This document shows, piece by piece, positions 1 to 9,122 of a stretch of DNA of 33,233 bases. The notes under the pieces are model-generated. The model was not told the origin of the DNA and did not search any database. It saw only the letters and a program-made list of their open reading frames with translations. Made by a program: the position numbers and the translations under genes. The first letter of the stretch is position 1, and every line of letters begins with the position of its first letter. Source of the DNA: an uncultured Pelagibacteraceae bacterium (GTDB taxonomy: Bacteria; Pseudomonadota; Alphaproteobacteria; Pelagibacterales; Pelagibacteraceae); the NCBI GenBank assembly GCA_902555185.1, contig CACDSA010000009.1:1-33233 (forward strand), read 5' to 3'.

Positions 1-672
1 TAGTGCAGAATTTTCAAAAAATAAAATTTTAGAGTTTTGTTTGTTAATTTCAATTCTAAAAAAAGTATCTACGTTGTTATTGTTGATTAAATTAACTCCC
101 TCTAAAAAACCTTTAAAGATTATTTTTTTTACTTTTAAATTACATTTATTGAATATATTTTTTAAATTATTAAAATCATTTTTATTTATCAAAAAAAAAG
201 ACAATTCATGGGAATAAAGATTTCCAAATAATCCGATAGGCAAATTTTCAATCTTTTTTCCGTCTAGAAGATATTTTGAGTTAAAAATATGAAGAATGTT
301 TTTCTTATTTTCAAATTCATCTATTTTCTGTTTAAGTAAATTAAGAATATATGTGATATTTTCTTTTACTAATTGTGAACCATTTAGTTTTTTATATCCT
401 GAAAAATTAATCAAAGAAGTTTCGAAAAAATCTAAAATAATTACAACTTCTTTAAATACTAAATTAAGTTTTTTTTCTAATAAGAGAATATTTTCCTGGA
501 ATAAGTCATTTACTAAATCAGGATTTGAGATATTATTTTCTGAAAAACCTTGAGAAGGAATTTGATTTTCATATAAAATTTTAAATTCATCATTTTCTAA
601 AATTTTAGTTGCAATAAAATTGCATTCATATTTATTTATTTCTAAGAAAAGAGTTGGTGAATTAATCTTCAT
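1..672 (-). CDS. ftsA: FtsA-like cell division protein, divergent, partial (3' end outside window)
   Basis: FtsA is the actin-fold protein that tethers FtsZ to the membrane. The first 224 codons are visible, from an ATG at 672; the frame stays open to the window edge. Identity rests mainly on position directly after ftsQ, plus a recognisable pattern before the second phosphate loop (IIFKGFLEG, residues about 188-196, against E. coli LIFAGLASS) and ENSAL against its GGAL. The nucleotide motifs are degenerate. Where FtsA has DIG-T/S-T/S-K near the N-terminus, this protein has EINKYE (residues 11-16). Where FtsA has DIGGGT, it has EINKQN (about residues 207-212). Only 3 bp separate it from ftsQ. 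The adenosine motif and the membrane-targeting helix would lie outside the window. Very Asn/Lys/Phe-rich. A different actin-fold or unrelated protein in the ftsA slot cannot be excluded. Confidence 0.75.
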   Translation of the reverse strand, partial: MKINSPTLFLEINKYECNFIATKILENDEFKILYENQIPSQGFSENNISNPDLVNDLFQENILLLEKKLNLVFKEVVIILDFFETSLINFSGYKKLNGSQLVKENITYILNLLKQKIDEFENKKNILHIFNSKYLLDGKKIENLPIGLFGNLYSHELSFFLINKNDFNNLKNIFNKCNLKVKKIIFKGFLEGVNLINNNNVDTFFRIEINKQNSKILFFENSAL

Positions 673-675
673 AAC

Positions 676-1335
676 TTATTTTAAAATAAGTTGATCTTTA
701 ATTCTATAATCAAAAGTTTTATATTTATTAAATTTACCTTGATCTTTAAGGCTCAAAAAGTTTTTTAGACTTATGTCGTAATTCTTTGAAGGTAGTTTTA
801 TGATTTGATTCTTTTTTGTCACCATGTCCCATCGTTGAGTTTCAAATAAATAAAAAGTTTTTATTTCATTTATGGGAAAATCGATAGTTTTCAAACCCTC
901 ATAAAAAATCTTAAAACTTTTTTCTTCACCAAAAACTATTGGCAAATTTTTAAATTCATCTAAATCTCGATAATTTATAAAAGAACCTTTGCTTGTGTAA
1001 AATTTCTTTTCTTTTTTGTTGTGAATTATCGCTATTGGGTTACTTTCAAAAATTGTAAATTTAATTTTAAATGGATAAATTTTTTTAATTTTAAAGTTGT
1101 CTATTAAATCTATTTCACTCAGTTTATTTTCTATTTTTTTAGCATCTAACATTAAAAGATTTGTATTATACAAGAATGATAATTTATCTTTAATCAATCT
1201 TTTTTCTAAAATTTTATTATTTTCAATTATGATTTCTTTTATTGTTATTTTTGAGTTAATATCTGAACTATTTTGAAAGTTATATGTACTTAAGAGTATT
1301 AGTAATAATAAATAAACCAAAATTCTTTTTTTCAT
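676..1335 (-). CDS. ftsQ: Cell division protein FtsQ
   Basis: FtsQ is a bitopic divisome scaffold protein that links FtsB/FtsL to the early division proteins. The 219-aa product has a very short cytoplasmic tail (MKKR), one membrane segment at about residues 5-20, and then a POTRA-like domain (about 28-97; ITIKEIIIENN, later LLMLDAKKIENKL and IYPFKIKFTIFESNP), followed by the FtsQ beta domain. It is shorter than E. coli FtsQ (276 aa), mostly because the cytoplasmic tail is reduced. Its start overlaps the ddl stop by 4 bp (ATGA type), and ftsA follows 3 bp after its stop, so the three genes should be co-translated. Sequence identity to the family is weak; motif pattern and gene order carry the call. 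Confidence 0.88.
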   Translation of the reverse strand: MKKRILVYLLLLILLSTYNFQNSSDINSKITIKEIIIENNKILEKRLIKDKLSFLYNTNLLMLDAKKIENKLSEIDLIDNFKIKKIYPFKIKFTIFESNPIAIIHNKKEKKFYTSKGSFINYRDLDEFKNLPIVFGEEKSFKIFYEGLKTIDFPINEIKTFYLFETQRWDMVTKKNQIIKLPSKNYDISLKNFLSLKDQGKFNKYKTFDYRIKDQLILK

Positions 1336-2270
1336 CGATTAATGCTTGCATCTAATAAAATTTTTTCAATTAAATCTGGGAAGGAAATACCATAATAGCT
1401 TGCAATTTCTGGAACAAGGGAAAGACCTGTCATTCCAGGTTGTGTGTTTATTTCTAAAAGATAGAATTTATTTTTGAAAAATTTAAAATCAGTTCTTGTC
1501 ACTCCTTTACAGTTTAAGGCTAAATGAGCTTTTTTTGCCAAAACTAAAACTTCTTTGTATTGACGTTTACTTAAATTTGCAGGCATAATATGTTTTGTCT
1601 TTGCTGATTTTTTATACTTTGCTTTATAATCGTAAAAAGATCTTTTTGGTATTAACTCAATTGCCCCAAGCGCTTTATCATTGAGCACTGCTGCTTGTAT
1701 TTCTTGTCCACCCACAAACTGCTCTAATATAAGTTGATCATATTTTTTAAAAAGATTTTTAATCGAATAATTTAGTGTTTTATAATTTTTAATTATTTTT
1801 ACACCTAAACTAGAACCCTCATTTACTGGTTTTATGACCAACGGAAAATTAATTTTTTTTTTTTTTAAATTTTTTTTTATATTTACATATTGATCAAGAT
1901 TCTTTTTCACTACTATATATTTTGGAGTTAAAATTTTTTTTTTAATAAATATTTTTTTTGATATTATTTTATTCATAGCATTATATGAGCTAACTACTCC
2001 TGAATGAGTGTATGGAATACCTAAATATTCAAAATAGCTTTGAGCGATACCATCTTCACCATCTTTTCCATGTAATGCGTTAAAAATTACATCAGTTTTA
2101 TTTTTATTGATTAATTTTAGACTTTTAAATTTCGGATCAAATGTTGAAACAATATACTTTTTTTTAACTAGAGCCTTTACGCAAGCTCTACCACTTTCTA
2201 GACTAATTTCTCTTTCTCCGGAGGTGCCTCCAAGTACAACAAGGGCTTTTTTAAATTTTTTTTTATTCAC
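1332..2270 (-). CDS. ddl: D-alanine--D-alanine ligase
   Basis: This enzyme ligates two D-Ala with ATP to make the dipeptide used by MurF. The 312-aa ATP-grasp protein has family length. Visible motifs are GGTSGEREIS (residues 14-23), HGKDGEDG (67-74), the GIPYTHSG and NAMNK segment (85-101), KPVNEGSSLGV (147-157), and the metal-binding LEINTQPGMTGLSLVPE near residues 272-288. It lies between murB and ftsQ, as ddlB does in many proteobacteria, overlapping murB by 8 bp and ftsQ by 4 bp. A run of 14 A on the coding strand (plus-strand T run 1853-1866) encodes a Lys stretch at about residues 136-139; the frame is intact across it. Confidence 0.97.
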   Translation of the reverse strand: MNKKKFKKALVVLGGTSGEREISLESGRACVKALVKKKYIVSTFDPKFKSLKLINKNKTDVIFNALHGKDGEDGIAQSYFEYLGIPYTHSGVVSSYNAMNKIISKKIFIKKKILTPKYIVVKKNLDQYVNIKKNLKKKKINFPLVIKPVNEGSSLGVKIIKNYKTLNYSIKNLFKKYDQLILEQFVGGQEIQAAVLNDKALGAIELIPKRSFYDYKAKYKKSAKTKHIMPANLSKRQYKEVLVLAKKAHLALNCKGVTRTDFKFFKNKFYLLEINTQPGMTGLSLVPEIASYYGISFPDLIEKILLDASINR

Positions 2271-3168
2271 CTATGATTTTTATTTCAAGTTCTAAATTAA
2301 TTCCTGTCTTATCAATTATTGTTTTTTTGACTTTGTTAATCAATTTTTCGATATCAGACGCTTTTGCTTTTCCATTGTTAATAAAAAAATTGCAGTGTTT
2401 TTCAGAAATTATAGCATCTCCTACTTTAAAATTATGACAACCATTTTCTTTAATTAACTGCCATACTTTTTTTTCACTATTAAGATTTTTAAAAGTGCTT
2501 CCACATGTCTTTACTTGACTCGGCTGGGATAATTTTTTTTTTTCAATCAAATTTTTTTGTTTTTTTTGAATATTTTCTGGTGAGTCAGTATTACCTTTAA
2601 GTTTAACTGACGTGATTATCAAATCCTTTGATAAATTTGTATCTCTGTAAAAGAATTGAATTTCCTCTCTCATTATTTCTTTTTCCTCACAAGAATTAAT
2701 ATTTATAGTGCTAATAGAAATTAAAATTTTTGAAATATCATTATTATAACATCCACTATTCATTATAACAGCTCCTCCGATAGAACCAGGTATACAAGAT
2801 AAAAATTCAAAATTCCCAATACCATTATCTTTAGCAAAATTAGAAATTTTTCGGTCAAGTGCAGCGGCACCTGCAACAATAGTATTTTTGTCAATTAAAT
2901 TTATTTGTGAAAAATTTGCTCCAAGTTTAATAACAACACCTTTTATACCATTATCTCTAATTAATGTGTTTGATCCTGCTCCAAGAATTGTGATTTTATG
3001 TTTATTTATCTTGTTGTCTTTCAAAAATTCTTTTAACTGATTATTATTTTCAGGTTTAAATAAGTACTCTGCTGGCCCACCTAAATTGAACCAACTGTAA
3101 TTAGAAAGTTTAGTGTTATTTGAGATATTGTTTTTAAACTTTTGTAATAATTCTTGATTAGAACTCAT
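2263..3168 (-). CDS. murB: UDP-N-acetylenolpyruvoylglucosamine reductase
   Basis: MurB is a cytoplasmic FAD enzyme that reduces UDP-GlcNAc-enolpyruvate to UDP-MurNAc with NADPH. The 301-aa product shows the FAD-binding segment ILGAGSNTLIRDNG (61-74), SCIPGSIGGAV (124-134) with the conserved PGSIGG, the YRD motif (174-176) with catalytic-region Arg175, and CGSTFKN (222-228) with Ser224 as the expected proton donor. A C-terminal LELEIKIIG supplies the conserved Glu. It overlaps murC by 4 bp and ddl by 8 bp in the dcw operon. The length and the form lacking the extra C-terminal domain fit the short (type II) MurB class. Confidence 0.97.
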   Translation of the reverse strand: MSSNQELLQKFKNNISNNTKLSNYSWFNLGGPAEYLFKPENNNQLKEFLKDNKINKHKITILGAGSNTLIRDNGIKGVVIKLGANFSQINLIDKNTIVAGAAALDRKISNFAKDNGIGNFEFLSCIPGSIGGAVIMNSGCYNNDISKILISISTININSCEEKEIMREEIQFFYRDTNLSKDLIITSVKLKGNTDSPENIQKKQKNLIEKKKLSQPSQVKTCGSTFKNLNSEKKVWQLIKENGCHNFKVGDAIISEKHCNFFINNGKAKASDIEKLINKVKKTIIDKTGINLELEIKIIGE

Positions 3169-4562
3169 AAATAGTTTTTCAATTCTCTCATATGTTTTGA
3201 TATTAATCCAGCTCCCATACCTATAATAATTTCATCGCTAACTAAATTTTTTTTAAAATATTTTTGTATATCATTGTAAGTTTTAATTAGTATTACTTGA
3301 GTTTTTGAATTCTTGGAAATTAATTTTGCAAAATTCATTATATTTAATTTTGAATTTTTCTTTTCTCCAGCAGCATAGATTGGGCATAAAATCACTAAAT
3401 TTGATTTAATAAAAGATTTAGAAAATTCTTTTTTTAAAGAGATTATTCTTGAATAACGATGAGGCTCAAAAACAGAGATTATTTTGCGACCTTTATAAAC
3501 ATTTTTAACTCCATCAAGAATTGACATGATTTCAGTGGGGTGGTGAGCATAATCATCATAAAAATCATTACTATTTTTTGAAAATAATTTTGTCATCCTA
3601 CGCTGAACACCAGAAAATTTTTTAAGGGATTTTTTAATAATGTTTTTATTCACCCCTAAATTAAGACATACGGCTATAGCTGCTGTAGCGTTTAATACAT
3701 TATGTTTGCCCAATAATTTTAATTTAATATTTCTTATGGTGTTCTTTGTTTTATCAACACCTTTGAATGTTAAATCAAATATTGTAAAATCGATTTTATA
3801 CCTTATGTTAGATATTTGATATTGTGCTTTCTTACTTTCACCATAAGTAAGTATATTTTTATTTTTAATTTTATTAAATATTTTTTTTATATTTTTACTA
3901 TCAATACAAATTATTGACTTACCTGTAGGGGGAGTTTTTTCTATAAATTTTATAAAAGAATTCTCTAGGTTTTTATAGTTTTTGTAATAATCAAGATGTT
4001 CATAATCAATGTTGGTTACTATAGAATAATTTATAGGTAGTTTAAGAAAACTACCATCTGACTCATCGGCTTCTAAAATTGCCCATTCGCCTTTGCCTAA
4101 CTTAGCGTTGCTGTTCAAAGAGTTTATAACTCCACCATTTATTATTGTAGGGTCAAGTTTTTGATCTGATAATATCTTTGAGACTAATGACGTTGTGGTA
4201 GTTTTACCATGAGAACCAGTGATTATTACGTTTTTTTTGAGAGAAACAACATCAGCTAAAATATCTGCTCTTGAATATATTGGTATTTTTTTTGCTTTTG
4301 CATATTTTATTTCAGAATTATTATTTTTTATTGCCGAAGATTTAACAATTATTGTTGCGTTTTTAATATTTTTTTTTGAGTGTCCAGAAAAAACTTTTAT
4401 ACCTGATTTAGAACAGCTTAAAGTATTTTTGTTTTTACATTGATCGCTTCCTTGAATTCTAAAGCCCATATTTTTCATAATCTGAGCTAAACCACTCATA
4501 CCAATACCTCCAATACCGATGAAGTGTATAACTTCTTTTTGACCTAAATTAATTTTTTTCAT
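3165..4562 (-). CDS. murC: UDP-N-acetylmuramate--L-alanine ligase
   Basis: MurC is an ATP-dependent cytoplasmic ligase that adds L-Ala to UDP-MurNAc, the first amino acid of the stem peptide. The 465-aa protein has the N-terminal UDP-binding loop GIGGIGMSG (16-24), the Mur ligase P-loop TGSHGKTTT (115-123), the central-domain segments ILEADESDGSF and NIDYEHLDYY, and the C-terminal domain marks FYDDYAHHPTEI and EPHRYSR, which are typical of MurC rather than MurD, MurE or MurF. It overlaps murG by 14 bp upstream and murB by 4 bp downstream. Confidence 0.98.
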   Translation of the reverse strand: MKKINLGQKEVIHFIGIGGIGMSGLAQIMKNMGFRIQGSDQCKNKNTLSCSKSGIKVFSGHSKKNIKNATIIVKSSAIKNNNSEIKYAKAKKIPIYSRADILADVVSLKKNVIITGSHGKTTTTSLVSKILSDQKLDPTIINGGVINSLNSNAKLGKGEWAILEADESDGSFLKLPINYSIVTNIDYEHLDYYKNYKNLENSFIKFIEKTPPTGKSIICIDSKNIKKIFNKIKNKNILTYGESKKAQYQISNIRYKIDFTIFDLTFKGVDKTKNTIRNIKLKLLGKHNVLNATAAIAVCLNLGVNKNIIKKSLKKFSGVQRRMTKLFSKNSNDFYDDYAHHPTEIMSILDGVKNVYKGRKIISVFEPHRYSRIISLKKEFSKSFIKSNLVILCPIYAAGEKKNSKLNIMNFAKLISKNSKTQVILIKTYNDIQKYFKKNLVSDEIIIGMGAGLISKHMRELKNYL

Positions 4563-5646
4563 TAGTTATTTCTTCTATTGTTCTATCTATAATATTATAG
4601 ACATTTTTATCAGAGTGGTTTCTTTGATTTTTAGCAATTTTATTTAATATAGATTTATTATCGTAAAACTCTTTAATATAACTCAATAATTTATTATTAA
4701 GGTCTTTTTCCTCAAGTAAAAAAGCATAATTTTTTCTTTGATAGTACAAAGCATTTTTATGTTGATGGTTATCTGCTGAAGACGGAAGAGGTACTGATAT
4801 AAATGGAATATTAGCATTAGTTAGTTCTGCTTGAATAGAAGATCCAGATCTCGTTATTGCTAAATTTATTTTTGAGAAAAATTCAATTAAATCATTACTA
4901 AAATTAAATGTCTCAAATTCAATTTTTTTTTCTTCATAGAATGATTTCAGTTTTTCATTTTGACTAGGTAAGCAGTGTTGATAAATCTTTAATGGTATTT
5001 TTTCTTCAGAACATTCATAAAAAATATTCGGTAGAACCTCTGCAAACACTCTAGCAGCTTGACTACCTCCAAGCACTAATATGCTAAATTTGTTAATTTC
5101 TAAGTTATTAACATTTTTATCCTTAAATTGAATAATTTCCTTCCTAATGATATTGCCTACTTGAATAATTTTATTTTTATATCTCTCATTAATTCCCTCG
5201 AGTTCTTTATACGAAACCAAAATTTTTTTACAAAAAGGTAGTAATAATTTATTAGCTTTTCCAATGATCAAGTTATTTTCATAAATAACAAATTTAATAT
5301 TTAGAATACTTGCGGCAATACATAAAGGAAAAGATGCATAACCACCCATTCCAATAATTATTGTGGGTCTGTTGAAAATTAAAAAAATGATAGATCTTAG
5401 AACTGCGTAAAATATTATAACTATAGATAAGATAATAGTAAGTATATTTTTTGATGCTATTGGTGATGATGGCAAAATTGAAACATTTAAGTTGTTAAAT
5501 TTTCTCAAAAACAAAAATCCTCTTTTGTCTGTTATTAAATGGACTTTATAATCTCTATTTCTTAAATGGGCTGCAAGATTGCAGCCAGGAAATACATGAC
5601 CCCCTGTGCCGCCCGCAGCGATTAATGCTTTTTTTTTCTTATTCAT
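4549..5646 (-). CDS. murG: UDP-GlcNAc:undecaprenyl-PP-MurNAc-pentapeptide GlcNAc transferase
   Basis: MurG is a GT-B (GT28) glycosyltransferase on the inner membrane face that converts lipid I to lipid II. The 365-aa protein opens with the signature loop GGTGGH (12-17) and FPGCNLA. The usual HEQN box appears as YENN. The second glycine loop is LVLGGSQAARVF, and the UDP-GlcNAc-binding segment is TRSGSSIQAELTNANIPFISVPLP, then DNHQHKNA. All fit MurG. It overlaps ftsW by 8 bp and murC by 14 bp. Confidence 0.97.
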   Translation of the reverse strand: MNKKKKALIAAGGTGGHVFPGCNLAAHLRNRDYKVHLITDKRGFLFLRKFNNLNVSILPSSPIASKNILTIILSIVIIFYAVLRSIIFLIFNRPTIIIGMGGYASFPLCIAASILNIKFVIYENNLIIGKANKLLLPFCKKILVSYKELEGINERYKNKIIQVGNIIRKEIIQFKDKNVNNLEINKFSILVLGGSQAARVFAEVLPNIFYECSEEKIPLKIYQHCLPSQNEKLKSFYEEKKIEFETFNFSNDLIEFFSKINLAITRSGSSIQAELTNANIPFISVPLPSSADNHQHKNALYYQRKNYAFLLEEKDLNNKLLSYIKEFYDNKSILNKIAKNQRNHSDKNVYNIIDRTIEEITNEKN

Positions 5647-6766
5647 ATAAATAAGTTGTATTTTTAGTATAGTTTAAGATTACTCCAGCTAATATTGCAC
5701 TTCCAAATAATGAAGATCCACCATAACTTAAAAACGGCAAAGTCATACCAGTAGTAGGAATCAAACTCGTATTAACACCAACATGAATAAATGTTTGAAA
5801 AACTAAAAGTGAGGCAAGGCCACATAAAGAAATCTTTATTAATTTATTATCTTGATAAATACAATTTTTTATAATCCTAAATGAGATGTATAAAAATATG
5901 AAAATAATCATAATTGAAATTATTGATCCATATTCTTCTGAAATTATGGCAATTATATAATCTGTATGAGCTTCTGGAACATTATCTTTTAAAATTCCCT
6001 CACCCATACCTTGTCCTTTCCAACCTCCAAGTTTTATTGCGTCTAATGCAGATGAAGATTGAAATTGATCACCTTTGTTAGGGTCTACAAATGAAATTAA
6101 GCGATTAGTGATATATCCAAATTTTTGAGGCATTGATACTAACAACAGACTTATCAAAATTAAAAAAATTGAAAAGAAACCGAACATGTAAAATAAACTA
6201 ACTCCTGAAATAAAAACCGTAGCAGCCCAGCTTCCAACTAATAAAATAGATTGACCAAGATCAGGTTGATCAATTAAAAGAATAATTACCGCTGAAAGCA
6301 ATAAAAAACTTAATAAATATTTTACCTGGGAATTTTGAAGTTTTTCAATAGTCAAGATTTTTACTGTAGTTAATATAAAGAAAGGTTTTAGTAATTCTAT
6401 AGGTTGTAATCTAAAAAAATAAAAGTCTAACCATCTTTTAGCGCCCTTAACTTCAACCCCAAATAAAGGAACTAAAGCAAGAAAAATAAAAGATAAAATG
6501 AACAAAGGTATAATAATCTTTTTTAAAAATGAGGTTTCTAAAATTGAAATAAAGATCATGATAATCAAAGCTAAGAAAGTAAAAATTAAATGTTTTGAAA
6601 AGAAAAAATAATAGTCCTTATTTAATCGTTCGCCAGCTAAAGATGAAGTAGAGGAAAATGAAAAAAATAAACCGAGAAAAAACAAACCCACAAAACAAAA
6701 AAAAATTTTTTTGTCTATATTTCTCCAATAATTAGAAAATTTAAGTTTAAATATATTTTCGTGCAT
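5639..6766 (-). CDS. ftsW: SEDS glycosyltransferase FtsW
   Basis: FtsW is the septal peptidoglycan polymerase of the SEDS family and works in complex with FtsI (PBP3). The 375-aa polytopic membrane protein has about ten hydrophobic segments. Visible SEDS marks include KGAKRWLDF, then LQPIELLKPFFIL, IDQPDLGQS, the extracellular-loop segment EAHTDYIIAIISEEYG, and the C-terminal LPFLSYGGSSLFG. It lies between murD and murG as in the standard dcw order, and the same operon encodes FtsI, so FtsW rather than RodA is the right family member. It overlaps murD by 20 bp. Confidence 0.97.
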   Translation of the reverse strand: MHENIFKLKFSNYWRNIDKKIFFCFVGLFFLGLFFSFSSTSSLAGERLNKDYYFFFSKHLIFTFLALIIMIFISILETSFLKKIIIPLFILSFIFLALVPLFGVEVKGAKRWLDFYFFRLQPIELLKPFFILTTVKILTIEKLQNSQVKYLLSFLLLSAVIILLIDQPDLGQSILLVGSWAATVFISGVSLFYMFGFFSIFLILISLLLVSMPQKFGYITNRLISFVDPNKGDQFQSSSALDAIKLGGWKGQGMGEGILKDNVPEAHTDYIIAIISEEYGSIISIMIIFIFLYISFRIIKNCIYQDNKLIKISLCGLASLLVFQTFIHVGVNTSLIPTTGMTLPFLSYGGSSLFGSAILAGVILNYTKNTTYLYE

Positions 6767-8033
6767 AAAGTTTACTTAATTTTTTAAATTTAATTCCCCT
6801 TTTTTCAAAATTTAAAAATTGATCAAAAGAAGCTGCGGCTGGGCTAAATAATATTGAATTCTCTTTTTTATTAAAAAACTTTATGTCTTTAAAAATTTGA
6901 ATTAAGGATTTGTTTAAATTTTTAGCAACGTAATAATTTAATTTATTTTGTATTTGTTTTTTAAAAAAGTTTATGTTTTTCCCAATTATATAAGATTTAA
7001 TTATATTTTTTTTTAAGTTATTTAAATTAATTCTGTCATTTTTCTTTGGTAAACCTCCTAAGATCCAATAAATATTTTTTGTATTTTTCAAAGCAAATTT
7101 TGATGCCTCAAATGAGGTTGCTTTCGAGTCGTTTATAAAAGTTAGATTTTTCCTTTGTAGAAAAATTTCATACCTATGAGGTAAGCCTTTAAAAGTTTTT
7201 AATGATCTAAAAAAAGATTTGTTGCTTATTTTCAACAATTTTGACAGTGAAAAAACAAAAGACATATTTTCATTGTTAATATCTGAAGTTAAATATTGAT
7301 TATTTAAATTTGATTTGTATTTAAAATATTTTTTAATATTTGGAATAATCAATTTTGACAATAATTTTCTTTTTTTAAACTTAAATTTTAGTTTTTTATT
7401 CAATATAGCGTATTGGCTTTTGTTTTGATGTTGAAAAATTTTAAATTTTGACTCAATATAGTTTTTCATATTTCCATGCCAGTTAATATGGTCATTAGTA
7501 ATATTTAATAGTAGCGCATAGTCTGGTCGAATAAATTTTGAATGTGCAAGTTGGAAAGAAGACGCTTCGATAACTAAAAAATTATCTTTTTTTATTTTAA
7601 GATTTAGAATCGGGGTTCCAATATTTCCCCCAAGTACCACTTTAAATTTATTTTTCCTAAGAACGTGTGATATAATTTTACATGTTGTTGATTTTCCATT
7701 TGTTCCAGTAACAACAATACTTTTATTAAATTTTTTTAATAAGAAAATAAGATCGATATCGGTAATTATTTTATGTCTGAATTTAATTAACTTTTTTTTA
7801 TTTTTTGACTCATTCAAACTTACTCCTGGGCTTAAAACTATAAAATCAACGTTTTTTATTGTCTCTTTAAGATTATTAGTTCTTCTGTTTTTATACAGTC
7901 CTTCTATATTGTCATCCCAAACCTGATATTTGTTAATATTATTTTTTTTAAAAAAATTAACAATTGATTGACCGGTTAAACCCAATCCATAAACTAGAAA
8001 AGATAGTTCTTTAAGGTTTTTAAAAGATGCCAT
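6747..8033 (-). CDS. murD: UDP-N-acetylmuramoyl-L-alanine--D-glutamate ligase
   Basis: MurD is the ATP-dependent ligase adding D-Glu to UDP-MurNAc-L-Ala. The 428-aa protein has an N-terminal UDP-binding Rossmann segment (FLVYGLGLTGQS, 12-23), SPGVS (68-72), the P-loop TGTNGKSTT (109-117), NITNDHINWHG, FINDSKATSFEA with the family's DSKATN-like box, and WILGGLPKKND, all MurD hallmarks. The C-terminus SPAAASFDQF matches the MurD SPACASFD box. It is very lysine/asparagine-rich, like the rest of the window. It lies 3 bp from the mraY stop. Confidence 0.97.
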   Translation of the reverse strand: MASFKNLKELSFLVYGLGLTGQSIVNFFKKNNINKYQVWDDNIEGLYKNRRTNNLKETIKNVDFIVLSPGVSLNESKNKKKLIKFRHKIITDIDLIFLLKKFNKSIVVTGTNGKSTTCKIISHVLRKNKFKVVLGGNIGTPILNLKIKKDNFLVIEASSFQLAHSKFIRPDYALLLNITNDHINWHGNMKNYIESKFKIFQHQNKSQYAILNKKLKFKFKKRKLLSKLIIPNIKKYFKYKSNLNNQYLTSDINNENMSFVFSLSKLLKISNKSFFRSLKTFKGLPHRYEIFLQRKNLTFINDSKATSFEASKFALKNTKNIYWILGGLPKKNDRINLNNLKKNIIKSYIIGKNINFFKKQIQNKLNYYVAKNLNKSLIQIFKDIKFFNKKENSILFSPAAASFDQFLNFEKRGIKFKKLSKLYARKYI

Positions 8034-8036
8034 CTT

Positions 8037-9122
8037 TTACCTAAGTTTTAAAGTGGCTAAACCAATTAAAGCTAAAATAATTGCTATAATCCAAAAACGA
8101 ATAACAATTGTCGATTCAGCCCAACCTTTTTTTTCAAAATGGTGGTGAATAGGTGCCATTTTAAAAATTCTTTTACCTGTAAGTTTAAAGGATATAACTT
8201 GTATTATTACTGAAGCGGTCTCTAAAACAAATAAACCTCCAATAATCGCTAACACTATTTCATGTTTAACAATAATTGCTATAGCTGCCAAAGAACCTCC
8301 AAGAGATAAGGAACCAGTATCACCCATAAAAATTTTTGCAGGTGGCGCGTTGTACCACAGAAAACCTAAGCACGCTCCTACAATTGAACCGCAAAAAATT
8401 GATAACTCGCCTACATCTGGAATATATTGAATTTGTAGATATTCTGAAAAAATTGTATTACCAACCACATATGAAATAAGTGTAAAAGAAAGTGCTACTA
8501 ACATTACAGGGACAGTTGCCAATCCATCAAGACCGTCTGTCAAATTTACAGCATTTGATGCTCCTATTATTACAAATAGGCCAAATGGAATAAAAAATAA
8601 TTCCATGTGCCAAATTAAGTTTTTTAAAAAAGGGAAATAAAGGTTAAATAAAAAATCATGATTTGAGTATTTGATCAAAATTGTAAAGGTTAATACACCT
8701 ATAATTAATTGACCTAAAAATTTATAACTTGATTTCAGACCTCTAGAATTTTTAAACTTAATTTTTAGCACATCATCTACAAGTCCAAGAGCACCTAAAC
8801 TTAAAGATACAAAAATTAATGTCCAAACATATATGTTTCTAAGATCTGCCCAAAGTAAAGTACTTGATATTATACCTATAATAATAATAACCCCTCCCAT
8901 CGTTGGAGTTCCAGATTTTTTTATAATGTGGTCTATTGGTCCATCTTGCCTGATCGGTCCGGTAATCATTTTCTCAGAAAAAATTTTTATTAAAGGAGCT
9001 CCTATTAAAAAAACTATAACTAAAGAGGTCATGACAGATAGTCCTGTCCTAAATGTTAAATACTTAAATACATTAAAGAAAGAATATTGCTCAATAAGTG
9101 AGGTAAAAAAGTGAAATAACAT
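8037..9122 (-). CDS. mraY: Phospho-N-acetylmuramoyl-pentapeptide transferase
   Basis: MraY is the integral membrane enzyme that transfers phospho-MurNAc-pentapeptide to undecaprenyl phosphate, giving lipid I. The 361-aa product has about ten membrane segments and the family boxes GTPTMGG, LGLVDDVLK (Asp-rich box), NAVNLTDGLDGLA, FMGDTGSLSLGG and the C-terminal PIHHHFEKKGW. Length equals the usual 360 aa. The ATG directly abuts the stop of the upstream murE-murF gene with no spacer. Confidence 0.98.
   Translation of the reverse strand: MLFHFFTSLIEQYSFFNVFKYLTFRTGLSVMTSLVIVFLIGAPLIKIFSEKMITGPIRQDGPIDHIIKKSGTPTMGGVIIIIGIISSTLLWADLRNIYVWTLIFVSLSLGALGLVDDVLKIKFKNSRGLKSSYKFLGQLIIGVLTFTILIKYSNHDFLFNLYFPFLKNLIWHMELFFIPFGLFVIIGASNAVNLTDGLDGLATVPVMLVALSFTLISYVVGNTIFSEYLQIQYIPDVGELSIFCGSIVGACLGFLWYNAPPAKIFMGDTGSLSLGGSLAAIAIIVKHEIVLAIIGGLFVLETASVIIQVISFKLTGKRIFKMAPIHHHFEKKGWAESTIVIRFWIIAIILALIGLATLKLR

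Noticed and set aside
296-553. 85-residue plus-strand frame
   Set aside because: It is antisense to ftsA and consists mostly of Phe/Ser/Lys from complementing an AT-rich gene; no start signal or domain.
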